A stretch of DNA of 64,000 nt from Posidonia oceanica (lineage: Eukaryota; Streptophyta; Magnoliopsida; Alismatales; Posidoniaceae): the NCBI GenBank assembly GCA_037176725.1, contig JAZBRS010000044.1, forward strand, positions 4,216,001 to 4,280,000. The letters run 5' to 3'. Position 1 is the first letter of the stretch, and every line of letters starts with the position of its first letter. A program made the position numbers and the translations under genes. The notes below the pieces were generated by a model, which saw nothing but the letters and a program-made list of their open reading frames with translations, was not told where the DNA came from and did no database searches. Of the stretch, positions 1 through 12,231 are shown one piece after another.

Positions 1-2438
1 TGACTGCTAGGAAATATGTAATCATTCATTAAAAAAAGTTAACAGGAAGGAATAGACAACATCTCTTCTCCTTTTTTTTTCTTCTTTTTCTTTTTTCTGT
101 GACATCTCTTTCCTATAATAGTGTATAGATAAAATTATTCATCACTACATGCTGCAATGAATTGAATTGTTCGGGTAAATGGCGTCTTTTGTATTCTCTC
201 TTACTTCCCCTTGAGATTTCTCCTCTGCGTCTCATTTTCGCCTTTATAAAATGATGTAGACGGAATTTATAGCCAAAACATTCGAGGAAATTTAAAACTA
301 TTATGTTTGAAATTTCAAGATTGAGACAGGACCTTGTTTTCGTTGAGAGTCATTACGCATGATTTTCCTTTCCGTGGATGAGAGTTGGTATTCAGTTGCA
401 TATGGCCTTGAAAGCAAACCAAGTGGCCAACACTGCATAGAAACTCAAAATCAACTTGGTCAACGTAACATGGAAAATAAAAGTGGCCTACACAGTAGAA
501 AAATGAACCATCCAAATAGTCCAAACTCCAAACATAATCCGAGATAGACGACATCGAGCAAAGAGTCAAGTGATAATTTCACAATTAATCAGTGCAAGAA
601 GGAGGAGGTGGCCAAATTAAACAGTCATTGTCCACTCTTTTTTCAACATAATCCATTAAATCCTACAAGTAACTAAGAGAAAATATAAGGAAACAATGCA
701 AGTTATCTTATCTTACAAGATGCCAAGTTTACATGTCCCTTCATGGTTGATGTCCTGATTCCGCCACTGCAATTAATCTACGTTGACGTGTGTTAAACAA
801 CTTGTCGATTTCCACCAAATTTCACTTCTTTCTAAGTACCCGTATCTTTCTCTATGAAAATTCATAGTAAAGATGGACTAGAAGAAGAAGAATATGGTTT
901 TATGGAACTCATTGGTCAAATCCAAGTAGGTGAGATAAAGCCCGTAGGGCGTACCAAATTTGTACCCATCACGGTTGGTAGCATGGTGAGTTCCCACTTC
1001 CTTTTGATTTGATCTCTCGTTATTTTAGTTTTAAAATGTTTACTAAGGGTGGATTGTTGTATCCTATTTACTTCTCGGTCATCACGGCTACTTCTCGTTT
1101 TATTCGGTTTACTGAGGATAGATTGTTGTACTAGTAGGCTGATGCCGAGTTTGATGCTATTGAATTTTGACGAGGCAATTAAAAATGCAATTGTTTCTAA
1201 GTCTTTTAGATGATTGTTTGCATCCACAGTTAGTGATTGATTAAAGTTCACATTTAAACCATATTCTTTTCTTTTTCAAGTTTGTGGCGATGTACAAATT
1301 CTTCCACATCAATATATGTATTTGACATAGGAGAAACATGACACTTGTAAACTCGTAATATTGTCTTTCACGTGTTCCACAACTAATTATCTTTTTATTT
1401 TGCAATGACCAACATATTCTTCATCACAAGAAATAACAATAAATAACTAGATTTGTGATTTTATCTCAAGGTTTTAGCCAATGAAATCAGTCTAATAGAA
1501 GGAGCTTTGCCTGTTTCTTTACCCTAAAATGAAGTTTTGATCATGATTAGAAAATAAGGAAACATACTGGGCTGTGCATCTACAGGATGCTATTGTAAAG
1601 AATTAGGAGCCTTGGACATCATTTTTGCTTCGTATAGGGGATTCATATCTGAGACATTATGGTGTTGTCGTGATGCTTGTTATAAGGAATTCACATGATT
1701 AGATTTGACATTGATCAGCATCACCAATTCCACAATGTTCTACTCCTGTATATCTGAAAAATGCCTTACTATGGTGGTAAATTGTAACTCAACAGCATAG
1801 ATCATTCAATTGTCTTATCAACAACTTTACACTACCAACATTTGTTGAATATAGATAATTATATTACTGGTAAGCATGTGTTAGGTTTTTTTGGAGTTTT
1901 TAATATGTATACCACAGATTAGTTGTGAATTTCTTGATGGTTAACTTGTGGTGATATATACCTATATTATTTATTTTGTTTTTCTAATGTAAGGTGATAA
2001 TATTTTCAAGATAAACAAGAAAATAACTTCTACTAGTAGCAAGGAATTACAATCCAACACAGGTTATACATTCTTTTGATTGTATTCTTTTTATAAAAAT
2101 CTTGATTGTTATTCTTTCTAATTTTTTATATGGTTTTCTAATATAGAATTAGAAGTTATGGTTGATGCTCAATCAAAGGAAGCTCCTGTTGGCCAAAGTC
2201 GAGCTTCCACTTCAAATGCCATTGCAACTCCATTAATATCTAGTGTTGATTCTCGTGATGTTATGTTGAGCACATTCGAATGAAAATTTAATCACATGTA
2301 CATTATAATCTAATAATAGTCATTGACTGTATAATATTAATCATTGTCTATTTGGTAGTGATTAACGCTAATAATACTTTAATATAATCTAAAATATTAA
2401 AAAAAATTAAAATTAAAAGATGAGGGTATAGTGGTCAT
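1..2438 (+). mobile_element. hAT transposon copy A, 5' part only
   Basis: This stretch is a diverged direct duplicate of the 5' region of the larger hAT copy that begins at 2,439: positions 1-300 match 2,439-2,715, 295-420 match 3,060-3,185, 770-1,160 match 3,190-3,610, and 1,150-2,270 match 10,908-11,695. It ends shortly after the start of the transposase reading frame, near 2,280, followed by about 150 bp of AT-rich DNA. It lacks the TRIM and LINE insertions found in copy B, so it acts as an empty-site reference for both. The left end is outside the window. No terminal inverted repeat is visible. Confidence 0.7.
1996..2283 (+). pseudogene. hAT transposase N-terminal fragment (copy A)
   Basis: Two short exon-like pieces are separated by an 84-bp intron (2,063-2,146) with GT and AG ends. 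The second starts near ATG 2,158 and encodes a Ser/Ala-rich leader beginning MVDAQSKEAP. The same gene structure recurs in copy B at 11,446-11,700 with the intron at 11,501-11,584. Copy A stops before the BED zinc finger, so it can encode no functional transposase. Assignment rests on identity with copy B, where the BED finger and catalytic segments follow. Confidence 0.6.
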
Positions 2439-2718
2439 TGACTGCTAGGAAATATGTAACCATTCATTAAGAAAAGTTGACTGGAAGGAACAGACAACAT
2501 CTCTTCTTCTTTTTTTCTTTTTTTTTCTATGACATCTCTTTCCTATAATAGTGTATAGACAAAATTATTCATCACTGCATGCTGCAATTAATTGAATTGT
2601 TTGGGGAAATGGCGTCCTTTGCATTCTCTCTTACGTCCCCTTGAGATTTCTCCTCAGCATGTCATTTTTGCCTTTATAAAATGATGCAGACGGAATTTAT
2701 AGTCAAAATATTGGAAGA

Positions 2719-3048
2719 TGTTGAAATATAGACATCCAACTCAAAACCAATTGGCTATGAGTGGTGGAGTTAATCTATATATAACTACAAGTCTCAGTCC
2801 TAACTTTTTCAATATGGGACTATTCTAACATTCCTCGTCACTTGTGGTCTATTTTAGGTCCAGCAAATGTCTCTTTTAAACATGAGTGGATGTGTGTGGA
2901 CTTGGGCCAATTTAGGCCTCTTTTGGCTCTGATACCATGTTGAAATATGAACATCCAACTCAAAATCAATTGACTATGAGTGGTGAATCCATCTATATAT
3001 AATCAGAAGTCACAGTCCTCACTTTTTCAATGTGGGACTATTCCAACA
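2719..3048 (-). mobile_element. TRIM (miniature LTR retrotransposon), complete
   Basis: Two direct repeats of about 112 bp (2,719-2,830 and 2,938-3,048), each with TG and CA ends, flank about 107 bp. Next to the right repeat, at 2,925-2,937, lies the reverse complement of TGGTATCAGAGCC, the classic primer-binding site for initiator tRNA-Met, so the element reads on the minus strand with the right repeat as 5' LTR. A purine-rich stretch precedes the other LTR on that strand. The 5-bp duplication GAAGA flanks it perfectly (2,714-2,718 and 3,049-3,053). There is no coding capacity, as expected for a TRIM. Copy A near 275-295 shows the uninserted sequence. Confidence 0.93.
2925..2937 (-). promoter_or_regulatory. 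TRIM primer-binding site (initiator tRNA-Met)
   Basis: Read on the minus strand this is TGGTATCAGAGCC, directly adjacent to the 5' LTR. It pairs with the 3' end of initiator tRNA-Met, the usual primer of plant copia elements and TRIMs. Confidence 0.9.
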
Positions 3049-3866
3049 GAAGAAACTAAAAACTATTACGTTTGAAATTTCAGGATTGAGACAGGTCCTT
3101 GTTTTCATTGAGAGTCATTACGCATGATTTTCCTTTGCGTGCATGAGAGGTGGTATTCAACTACATGCGGCCTTGAAAGCAAACCAAGAGGCAATTAATC
3201 TACATTAACGTGTGTTAAACAACTTGTCGATTTCCACCAAGTTTCACTTCTTTCTAACAACCTGTATCTTTCTCTATGAAAATTCAAAGTAAAGATGGAC
3301 TAGAAGAAGAAGAATATGGTTTTATGGAACTCATTGTTCAAATCCAAGTCCATCTAGGTGAGATAAAGCCCTTAGGGCGTCCCAAAATTGTACCCATCAC
3401 GGTTGGTAGCATGGTGAATTCCTACTTCCTTTTGGTTTGATCTCTTGGTATTTTAGTTTTAAAATGTTTACTGAGGGTGGATTGTTGTATCCTATTTACT
3501 TCTTGGACATCAAGGCTACTTCTCAGTCATCACAACTACTTCTCGTTCTACTCGGTTTACTGAGGGTGGATTGTTGTACTTGTAGGCTGATGCTGAGTTT
3601 GATGCTATTGATTTTTTTTTTTTTGCTAACGGTAAGCATATATATATATATAAAAGCTTGGTTATGAGTGCCACCACCAAGCTCCAAAAAAAAAATAGAT
3701 GTTCAAGTCAATAATCATATTACAATCATCCAAAAAAAACCCTGAAGGAGGAAAAAAAACCAGCCAGAATGGTCAATAGTCTCAAAGAAGTTCACTATAA
3801 TATGCCCAAAAAAAAATAAACTGCCCCAGGGAAAGACGGCAGAGCAACATAGAATCCAGCAATAAG

Positions 3867-6800
3867 CTAATTACCAGAATTCAAGGAGGACGACCTAGGA
3901 GGATCAAATGAGGAAGCCACCACAAGAGGTCTGAGCACAGCATCATTGGCAACAGAAGCATCAATCGAAGAAGCAATGGCATGGGCAACATGATTAGCTT
4001 GCTCCCGATCCCATTCCTGTTGCATGTGTTGGATAGCCTGGGAAACATCCTCCGACTCATGCCCTGGCAAGAGGATACCTACCCAACTTGTTAAAATAGT
4101 TAAAATCTGAAATATTAGAGAAGATAAATTTCTAAGCCGATTCCTGAAATTTTGAGAATTTCGGTTTAACCAAAAGCACCATACCACAGCTAAGACAAGT
4201 ATATTCCAACCAAGCATATTCAAATTGAATTTAACATACTGAAAGAAAGAGAATATATCTCCAATTTGAGTACCATATATGCTAGAGGTAGAATACAAAA
4301 AGAACTCCCATACTACCACAGCAACCGGACAGTGAAGGAAAATGTGCCCCGTAGATTCCAAATCACAGTTACAGAGGCCACAGTTAGATGGACCAGTCCA
4401 TCCTTTCTTAGCTAAATTTTTCCTAGATAAAATTTTATCATGCATGACAAGCTAAGCAAAAATTTTAATTTTCAAAGGAGCACTACATTTCCAAATGTGC
4501 TTACTGTACTGAGATCTAATTCCTCCATCATTGATCAAGGCATAGCAAGTTTTAACCGAATAAGAATTGTTTGCAGACAGTGTCCACAAAATATTATCAT
4601 CTTCAAAATTTAATTGCAAAGATTCCATAATGCTAATGAATTTGTGCAATTGCTGAGCTAAGGCAAGAATATAAGTATTAGAAGAGGATAAATCAATGCT
4701 ATTAAAAATATCAACAGAATTTGACCTGAAGCACCGGAGCATTTTTGCCACGGATAGTTTCTTATTCAATGAGATATGATAAAGATCAGGCAGGGCATAT
4801 TTCAAAGCTACATTATCAGACCACCTATGTTCCCAAAAAATAGTGTTCTGGCCATTGTTCACTTGAAATAAAGAGAAGGCTCTCCAAATAGGAAAGCAAG
4901 ATTTGAGTTCCTGCCACAAAGGAGATGGCCTGGAAGCAGCTACATTGAGTAATGCACCAGCTTGATTATGGGAAAAATACTTGCTTCTAATAAGACCAGG
5001 CCATTTAAGATGAGGACAATTAGCAAATAACTGCCATAGCAATTTACTCTTCAAAGCCAAACTAAAATTTCTTGAGTTAATAATTCCCAAGCCATCCTGC
5101 TCCTTACTCCTACAAATCACTTTCCACTTTGCTAGACAGTATCCCTGATTAGTTCTTAAGTGAGATTTCCAAAGAAACCGTCTCCAAATCTTGTCCATCT
5201 CATATTCCACCTTAGCAGGAAGATGCAGCACAGACAAATAATAAGTAGGAATAGCTGATAGTACCGAATTAACTAAAGTAAGTCTACCCTCCAAAGACAA
5301 ATATCAGGACTTCCAAGTGTCCAGACGAGAAGAAAGTTTATCCAGAACTAGAGCCCAATCATTGAAAGAAGCCCTCTTAAAATGCAATGGCAGGCCCAAG
5401 TATTTGATCGGCAGGGGAAGAACACTACAACCCAAGAAGCCACTGAATCTATTTAACTGTTCATCTAAAACCCCAACCCCAGTAATAGAAGATTTATTGA
5501 AATTTATCTTAAGATCAGAACTGGTCTGAAAACAACATAAGATCCTTTTAAGGTTAATCACATGCTCTTCAAAAGGATCTAGGAAAATAAGGGTGTCATC
5601 AGTATATTGAATATTAGTGACCTTAGGTCCATTATTGGATATTGGATGCCATCAATAAGATGGTTTTCCACAGCTAGAGCAAGCATTCTATTGAGAATAT
5701 GGGTGGCCACAATGATTAAAGAGGAGAGAGGGGTTCTCCCTACCTAAGACCATTTGAAGCCCCAAAATAGCCCTTTAGAGACCCATTTATTAGAATCGAG
5801 AACTTAGCAGTTGAAATACACATCCTAATCCACTAGATCTATTTTTTCCCACAACCTAAACCTCTTAAAGAACTAATGATGAACTCCCAATTGACATTGT
5901 CAAAAGTTTTCTCAAAATCAAGCTTAAGAAGAAGGCCAGATGTCTTAGAAGCATGCAAAAGGTGTAGAGTTTCCTGAGCTACCAAATAGCAGTCACCAAT
6001 GCTGTGCCTCGAAAGAAAAGTGCATTGAGTGTCATCTAATAAAGCCTTTAAAATGGGACTAAGCCTTGCAGCTAGACACTTGGAAATAATATTATAGCTG
6101 CTATTCAGTAGACTAATTAGACGATAATCTTGAATCTTTTCAGCATTGGTCTATTTAGGAATAAGACCAATAAAGGTTTGATTGATGCTCCTCAAAGTCT
6201 TAATGTCATTTGAGTTGTAAAAGTGATCAAACATTTCAAAAATATCTGACTTAATAGTATTCCAATAATTCTGATAAAAGCATAATGGAAACCCATCAGG
6301 CCTAGGAGATTTCTCCCTAGGGAGCGAAAAAACACTACTAGTGGTTTTCTCTACTGAGAATTGACCTTCTAAAACAGAAGGGTCTGATACTGTCCTAGGC
6401 AAAAGGAGGTCCCAAATGAAATCTACCAAAATGAAGTGATCCTTATTGAAAAGGGAATAAAAATATTGTTCAATAGACGAATAGATGATAAAAGGTGAGT
6501 CAATATGCATGTTATTAATAAGAAGGGAAGATATGGTGTTAAATCTTCTCTGAGCATTAGCCATTTTGTGAAAATAGGTCGTATTCAGGTCACCCTCCTT
6601 TAGCCACTGAATCCTAGACCTCTACTTCCAGTAAATTTCTTGCTCTAGAAGGACTTGAAAATGTTCCTTCTTGAGCTTCTGCTTCCTCTGCCAAACCTCA
6701 GAAGATATAGGATTGGATTCAACTTGGATATCAATATCCTAAATTAAGGTCTCTATTGCCTGAAGCCTGGAGCTTCAGTTGGAACTCCTCAAGGCAAGCC

Positions 6801-7664
6801 AGTCTTTGATTACTTTTTTAATTGCTTTAAGCTTATAAGATATTCTATCAATTGGACAGACCGAAGAGGAGAAAGCTATCAAAGAATTATGAACTAGATC
6901 ATCAAAACCTTCAAGAAAATGCCAAGACTTGTAGAATTTAAATGGGAAGGGACCCCACCCTGGAGGGATAGTATCTAAACAAATTGGGATGTGATCAGAA
7001 GTTACACGGAACTTGCCTAAGCAAACCATTCTAGGGTACTGAGACTCCCAACTTGGGGAGATCAGAAATCGATCAAGCTTTACCATAATGACATTCTCTT
7101 GAAAATTTGACTAGGTGTACAAATACTAGTTTGAGGATAAGTCAATAAGGCTTGCTGCAGCAATAAAGTCATAAACTTTGTCATAATTGGTGACACACCC
7201 AACCTAGTAGAGTGTTCATGAGAAAATCTAGTCAGGTTGAAATCCCCTCCTATGACCCAATTATCACCTAGAGAGCCAAAAAGGTAATGGAGCTCATCCA
7301 AGAATAAGTACTTAAGATTAGTAGAACAGGGCCCATACACCCCTGTAAGCCACCAGTCAAAATTATTTAACAAGCTTTTAAATTTCAATGATAAAGAAAA
7401 TTGACCCCTAAAGGTGTCCAAATAAGCAAAAAGCCAGTCATCCCAGCCTATTAATATTCCACCAGAAGCCCCTGAAGAAGGCAAGAACTCCCATTTGTTA
7501 AGTCTGTCGCCTCCCAAGTTCCGGAGAAGAGCATGAGAAGGGGAAGTCAATTTGGATTCACACAGAATTAAGATATCACATTTTAACCTTCTAACTATAT
7601 TTCTTACTTCCCGACACTTACCACTACTACCCAGACCTCTAATATTCCAAGATAATATAATCAT
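3867..7664 (-). pseudogene. LINE 1 ORF2 (endonuclease and reverse transcriptase), broken
   Basis: ORF2 of an L1 element nicks target DNA and primes reverse transcription there. The ATG at 7,664 starts an APE-type endonuclease (LSWNIRGLG at the N-terminus, GGDFN near residue 140, then KLDRFL and SDH after a frameshift at about 7,085). RT follows from 6,564 with SPRPDGFPLCFYQ and the palm motif YTDD near 5,595. A LINE-type thumb (GRLTLVNSVLSAIP at 5,285) and a zf-RVT-like Cys/His segment near 4,380 complete it. There is no RNase H domain before the end at 3,867. Stops and frameshifts abound. One is a TAG at 5,740-5,742 in GLR-stop-GE, where relatives have Gln. It is not functional. Confidence 0.9.
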
Positions 7665-10600
7665 TTATATATTGGAGGCAAAACATAGAGCCTTAATATG
7701 CTCTATACAATCCAAATTTTGATCCAAATTTACTAAAGGCAGTGATTGTTGGGAGCGCACCAAATTCAAAAATTTCCCATCCTCTCCACAGGAATTGAAA
7801 GAAATACCAATTTTAGAACAAAACCCACTGAAATCCTCATTAGAGTCCCAAGAGAGAATGGAATTAAAAAAAGCCTGTTCGACTGAAGAGATATCAGACC
7901 TAGGAAGAGAAAATTGTTGCTCCCGACATACCAAGTCCATAGGCTCCACAAAGTTACTCACAGCTATAGATTGAAAAGACAAACCAGAGTTGGGCGTACC
8001 TGAGTTCGTGTGAGGGGAGAACAGCTGAATAGATTTAGGTGCTGAACCCACCTCCCCAAGTTCCTCGTCATCCATGCTATCCATGACTACAAGGACCGCT
8101 TTGAGCTTATCTTTGTTAGATTTGCGGGCTTTCACCTCCAGGGCCACAAACTTAGACATGTCTAGCGACAAAGAGCTATCGCAAGTAGTGGACTGAATGG
8201 AGGTAGAAGTAGGCAGAGAAACCCAGTGCGGGATAGGAATGGGGTTGGCCTCGGCTCTAGGGACCCCTGCAGTAGCAAAGTTAATGACTACCACTGGCTA
8301 CCCCAAAGATGATCCCACGGGTACCCCGGGCAAAGTCCCCATAGAAGGGGAAGGAATGCAAGTTTGGGCAGGAGGGTCAGTGGATGGAGTAGTAGGATGT
8401 ATCCCCCCTACAGCAGATGGGACCGAAGGATGGAAGGGGGTGCTAGATTGACTTGAGTTTTTACTAGGCCCCCAACCCTGGCCAGAGGAGCGAGTCCAGA
8501 TATTCTTCCCAGAGTTATTCGACTGATTTGCATTGCCACCCTTCCAACTCTTTTTAAAAGGTCTACCCAAAGGTTTTTGGGAACCTTTATGAGTAGAGGA
8601 TCCCATAGCAAAGGAAGAGGATCCCGAGGCAGAGGCGGAGGAAGGGCACAGATCCCAACTTCTACAGAACCGGATAGGATAAACATGATGAGCAAAAGCA
8701 AAATACTTGAGCTCTGGAAGGTCTTTCCCCGCATGCAATCGAACCTGAAGTCTAGCAAAACCCAGAAACTTAACATTGTCAAGACTCATATAAGCTTCCA
8801 AAAGTTCCGCGAAGTCCCCAAGCATTCTATGGAACATATCAACATTCCAGAGGTGGTGCGGAATACCGTCCAACTTGTTCCAGAATCCTTCATCCCTAAT
8901 GGTAAATACTGAGCTAGAGTGGGAGGACCAAGGCATGAAGGATGCCGAAAGCGAAAGAAGCGAAGACCCAAAGGACTTCAAAGCTTCATCCCTTAGGGAT
9001 TGGGAGGGGAACTTGATTAGAAACTTGCCTTTGACGAAATCAAAGATTTCCCATTCTAAATAAGAGGGCTAGTTGTTGGTAAGATGGGCCCCAAGGTTGT
9101 CTCTAGAGACATGTGTGGAAAGAGGAGTAACAATAGTACTACAGGAAAAAAACAGATATTGATCACACTACTTGTTGGTAGGTGGGAGACTAATGAGATA
9201 ATGAGGTGTTTGTCCTGCCATAAATGTGGTTCGAATAGCCTTAGGAAAGAAGTTGCAAATCGCCACTGAGTGGTTAGGAGATTTACAGTGAAAGCAAATG
9301 CCTTTGTATCTACAAAATTGTTTGGAATGACCATACAAGCCACACTTAAAGCACCTACCAGTTCTGGTGCAGAAGAGTAATAAAGGTGAGATGGGGCGCT
9401 TTCTCTCAACCAACTGCCACCCATCCTCTGGCAAAGAGTAACAACCCACCCCCTCTGAAGCGCAAAGATTATCAGAGACTCCCAATGACGAAGATGGAGA
9501 TAGGTGTTTACCACAGGGTGAGGCAAGAACGGACTACCGGGAACCTGAGAGGTCAAGGTTCCTTCTAGGAGAAATAAAGTCTGAAATAGAAGAAGGAAGT
9601 TTGAACGACACCAGGTGATACAAGCAATTAAGGGGATATCTATCCCGAATCGCCGCATTTAATGCACCACACCCCTCTTCAGCAAAAACGTGACTTGAGC
9701 TGCAAGAAATTTCGACGGGAGAAACAAAATCCCCAACATTAAATGCCCAAATCTCATCCACACGACACTCAGTCGATTCAAAGCCAACAAGATTAACATC
9801 GACATAATACTTAGCCACCGATTTACAATAATCATCTTGATTAATATCGCAAACCATACGATTACCCGGCTTAATGGAAATATCAAAAGCAGTGTAATTA
9901 AATACATTAAAAGTATGGGAAAAAGATGAATTCAAAAAGACTGCTACAGGATTACAGTAGTATGCTCTACAGCTGGTTGGATTCCGTGCCCCAGCCCTGC
10001 CAACGAAGCCCTCTCCGGCCTCCCAATCGGCGGAAGGAACCTCGACGAAGAAAGCAACCGGTCAGTCGGGCAGAAAACCCCCAGAAGAGAAGGAGATTGA
10101 CTGGGTCTCACAGGGGATGAGAGATCCTCCTCCGAGGAACCATGAATTGAAGGACTACCAACATCCTCATGAAACAAACCATTATCCCCATACCAGAACA
10201 TCAAATCATCCTCCAAGAAGGTACCCACAAAAGATTCAGGCCTTGTAGAAGACAAAGTGTCTCCAGAAATTTCCAGAGAGGACAAGCCCCAAACCCCAGC
10301 AAAACCCGCAGCCCTAAAATCATGGCTAAGGGATCTCCCTGCCCTTGAGAAGTTTCTTTTGTAAGCAACACCTTTATAACATCTCAACGGCCGAGCTGGA
10401 CAACTCTGCAAAGGATTTTTACCAACAGAAAATTTGTGCACAGGAGAAAGGTCCGAAGGGTTCACTGCAATATCGATACCAAAATCCCCAGAAGGACATC
10501 CCCCCAAACCAAAATCCCCAGGCCTGGCCACACAAAGAGCCCTGCCAGATCTTGGCTTACTATAAGAGTAGCACGGAGATGATGAGGAACTGGCCTGAGA

Positions 10601-10744
10601 GAAGGAAATCGAGGAAGATAAAAGAAAACTAGGACTAACCTTCAGCTGAGGCAACTGGACCAAGTCCAACGAACCCTTAGGCTTCCTAGCCCTAAATCTT
10701 CGAAGCCAAAAAGGAGTCTGGCACTTACCCATACCAGGGAACAA
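7665..10744 (-). pseudogene. LINE 1 ORF1 (nucleic-acid-binding protein), broken
   Basis: L1 ORF1 products bind the element RNA and chaperone reverse transcription. The frame starts around 10,744 or the ATG at 10,732 (MGKCQTPFWLRRF). It shifts near 9,940 and then stays in one frame down to 7,665, with a few stops near 9,534, 9,168 and 8,298. Two CCHC zinc knuckles sit at about 9,300-9,380 (C-x2-C-x4-H-x4-C twice, CFKCGLYGHSKQFC and CFHCKSPNHSVAIC). A DUF4283-like segment with GIPHHLWN lies downstream at about 8,900. This order, knuckles before that segment, is the reverse of LINE 2. The last third is Ser/Pro-rich and acidic, without a recognised domain. The stop codon is followed at once by the ORF2 ATG. 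Confidence 0.8.
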
Positions 10745-11445
10745 AGGAAACCAAACCTCAAGCGATCTCCCCCGACCACCAAGAATAAGCTCTTAAGAAG
10801 AGAGAACGATGGCGATAGGGCCAGCCGCAGCGAGATGGCTGCAGCCAAAGCGGGGTGAATGAGAGCCAGAGAGAGAGAGAGGCGGAGGATCAGATTCATA
10901 TGTTGGTATGCTATTGAATTTTGACGAGGCAATTAAAAATGCAATTGTTTCTAAGTCTTTAAGATGATTGTTTGCATCCACATTTGGTGATTGATTAAAG
11001 TTCACATTTAGACCATATTCTTTTCTTTTTCAAGTGTGTGGCAATGTACAAATTCTTCCACATCAATATATGTGTCTGACATAGGAGAAGCATAACACTT
11101 GTAAACTTGTAATATTGTCTTTCACGTGTTCCACAACTAATTATCCATTTATTTTGTAATGACCAACATATTCAAAATCACAGGAAATAACATTAAATAA
11201 CTGGTTTTGTGATTTTATCTCAAGGGTTTAGCCCATGAAATCAGTCTAATAAAAGGAGCTTTGCACAATGATCTACTCCTGTATATCTGAAAAATGCCTT
11301 ATTACTAGTAAGCCTGTGTTAGATTTTTTTGGAGTTTTTAATATGTATACCACAGATTAGTTGTGAATTCCTTGATGGTTAACTTGGGGTGATATATACC
11401 TATATTATTTATTTTGTTTTTCTAATGTAGGGTGATAATATTTTC

Positions 11446-12231
11446 AAGATAAACAAGAAAACAACTTCTACTAGTGGCAAGGAGTTACAATCCAACACCG
11501 GTTATACATTCTTTTGATTGTATTCTTTTTATAAAAATTTTGATTGTTATTCTTTCTAATTTTTTATATGATTTTTTAATATAGAATTGGAAGTCATGGT
11601 TGATGCTCAATCAAAGGAAGCTCCTACTGGCCAAATTCGAGCTTCCACTTCAAATGCCATTGCAACTCCATTAATACCTAGTGTTGATTCTCGTGATGTG
11701 GTTGCTATTGTGGATTATGAGGAGCCTAAGCGTCAAAAGAATTTGAAATTAGAAGCTTAGTTATATTTTACATGAGAAGTGTTTGAAGATAGTTCAGTGA
11801 AAGTCACTTGCAACTATTGCAAGACAGTATTTGATGATAAAAGCACCAAAGGTACCACTCATCTCAATAACCATATTAAAATATGTGTTCATAGGCCATG
11901 AAAAGATATCAGACAAAAAATTCTTTCTATGTCTAGAAGTATTAGTAGTGGCTTCCCTACACCAAGAATAGGTGTTTATAAATTTGATGTTATTGCTAAA
12001 AAGTCAATGTTTGCAAAGATGATCATGAAACATGATTTACCTTTCTTTTTTCTGAATATGAGTACTCTTGATCATGGTGCTCTCTTATTTTCCCTACATA
12101 CAAATTTTGCTCTAGAAATACTCTTAGGGCTGATTGCTTGAAACTTTACAAGGAAGAGAAGGCTAATCTATATATATAAGATGCTTAAGCATAATAGTAG
12201 TAGAGTTAGCATCACAACTGATTTCTGGACT
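11446..12231 (+). pseudogene. hAT transposase, N-terminal half (copy B)
   Basis: This part holds the 84-bp intron (11,501-11,584), the leader from ATG 11,596, and a BED zinc finger at about 11,770-11,895 with CNYC (11,809-11,820), the phrase STKGTTHLNNHI, and closing His and Cys. BED fingers bind transposon ends. Further on, YKFD and AKMIMKHDLPF (about 11,973-12,045) and SRVSITTDFWT (to 12,231) are typical of plant Ac/Tam3-like hAT transposases. The Asp of TTDFW is the first expected catalytic residue. In-frame stops at about 11,758 and 11,773, plus damage around 12,140, disable it. LINE 2 then interrupts the frame exactly after this Asp-containing motif. Confidence 0.85.

Larger units (their letters stand above)
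3612..10907 (-). mobile_element. LINE 1 (plant L1-type retrotransposon), about 7.3 kb
   Basis: A minus-strand L1-type element lies inside hAT copy B. A 13-base T run at 3,612-3,624 is the complement of its poly(A) tail, followed by an AT dinucleotide stretch. A 10-bp target-site duplication ATGCTATTGA flanks it exactly (3,602-3,611 and 10,908-10,917). Copy A at about 1,150-1,165 shows the uninterrupted sequence. It carries ORF1 with CCHC knuckles and ORF2 with endonuclease, RT and a zinc-binding tail. The length suggests a full-length insertion, although both ORFs are now broken by stops and frameshifts. Confidence 0.93.

Noticed and set aside
10345..10632. Plus-strand open frames opposite LINE 1 ORF1 (also 8,577-8,912 and 9,926-10,120)
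   Set aside because: They are antisense shadows of the minus-strand LINE frame, without domains of their own.
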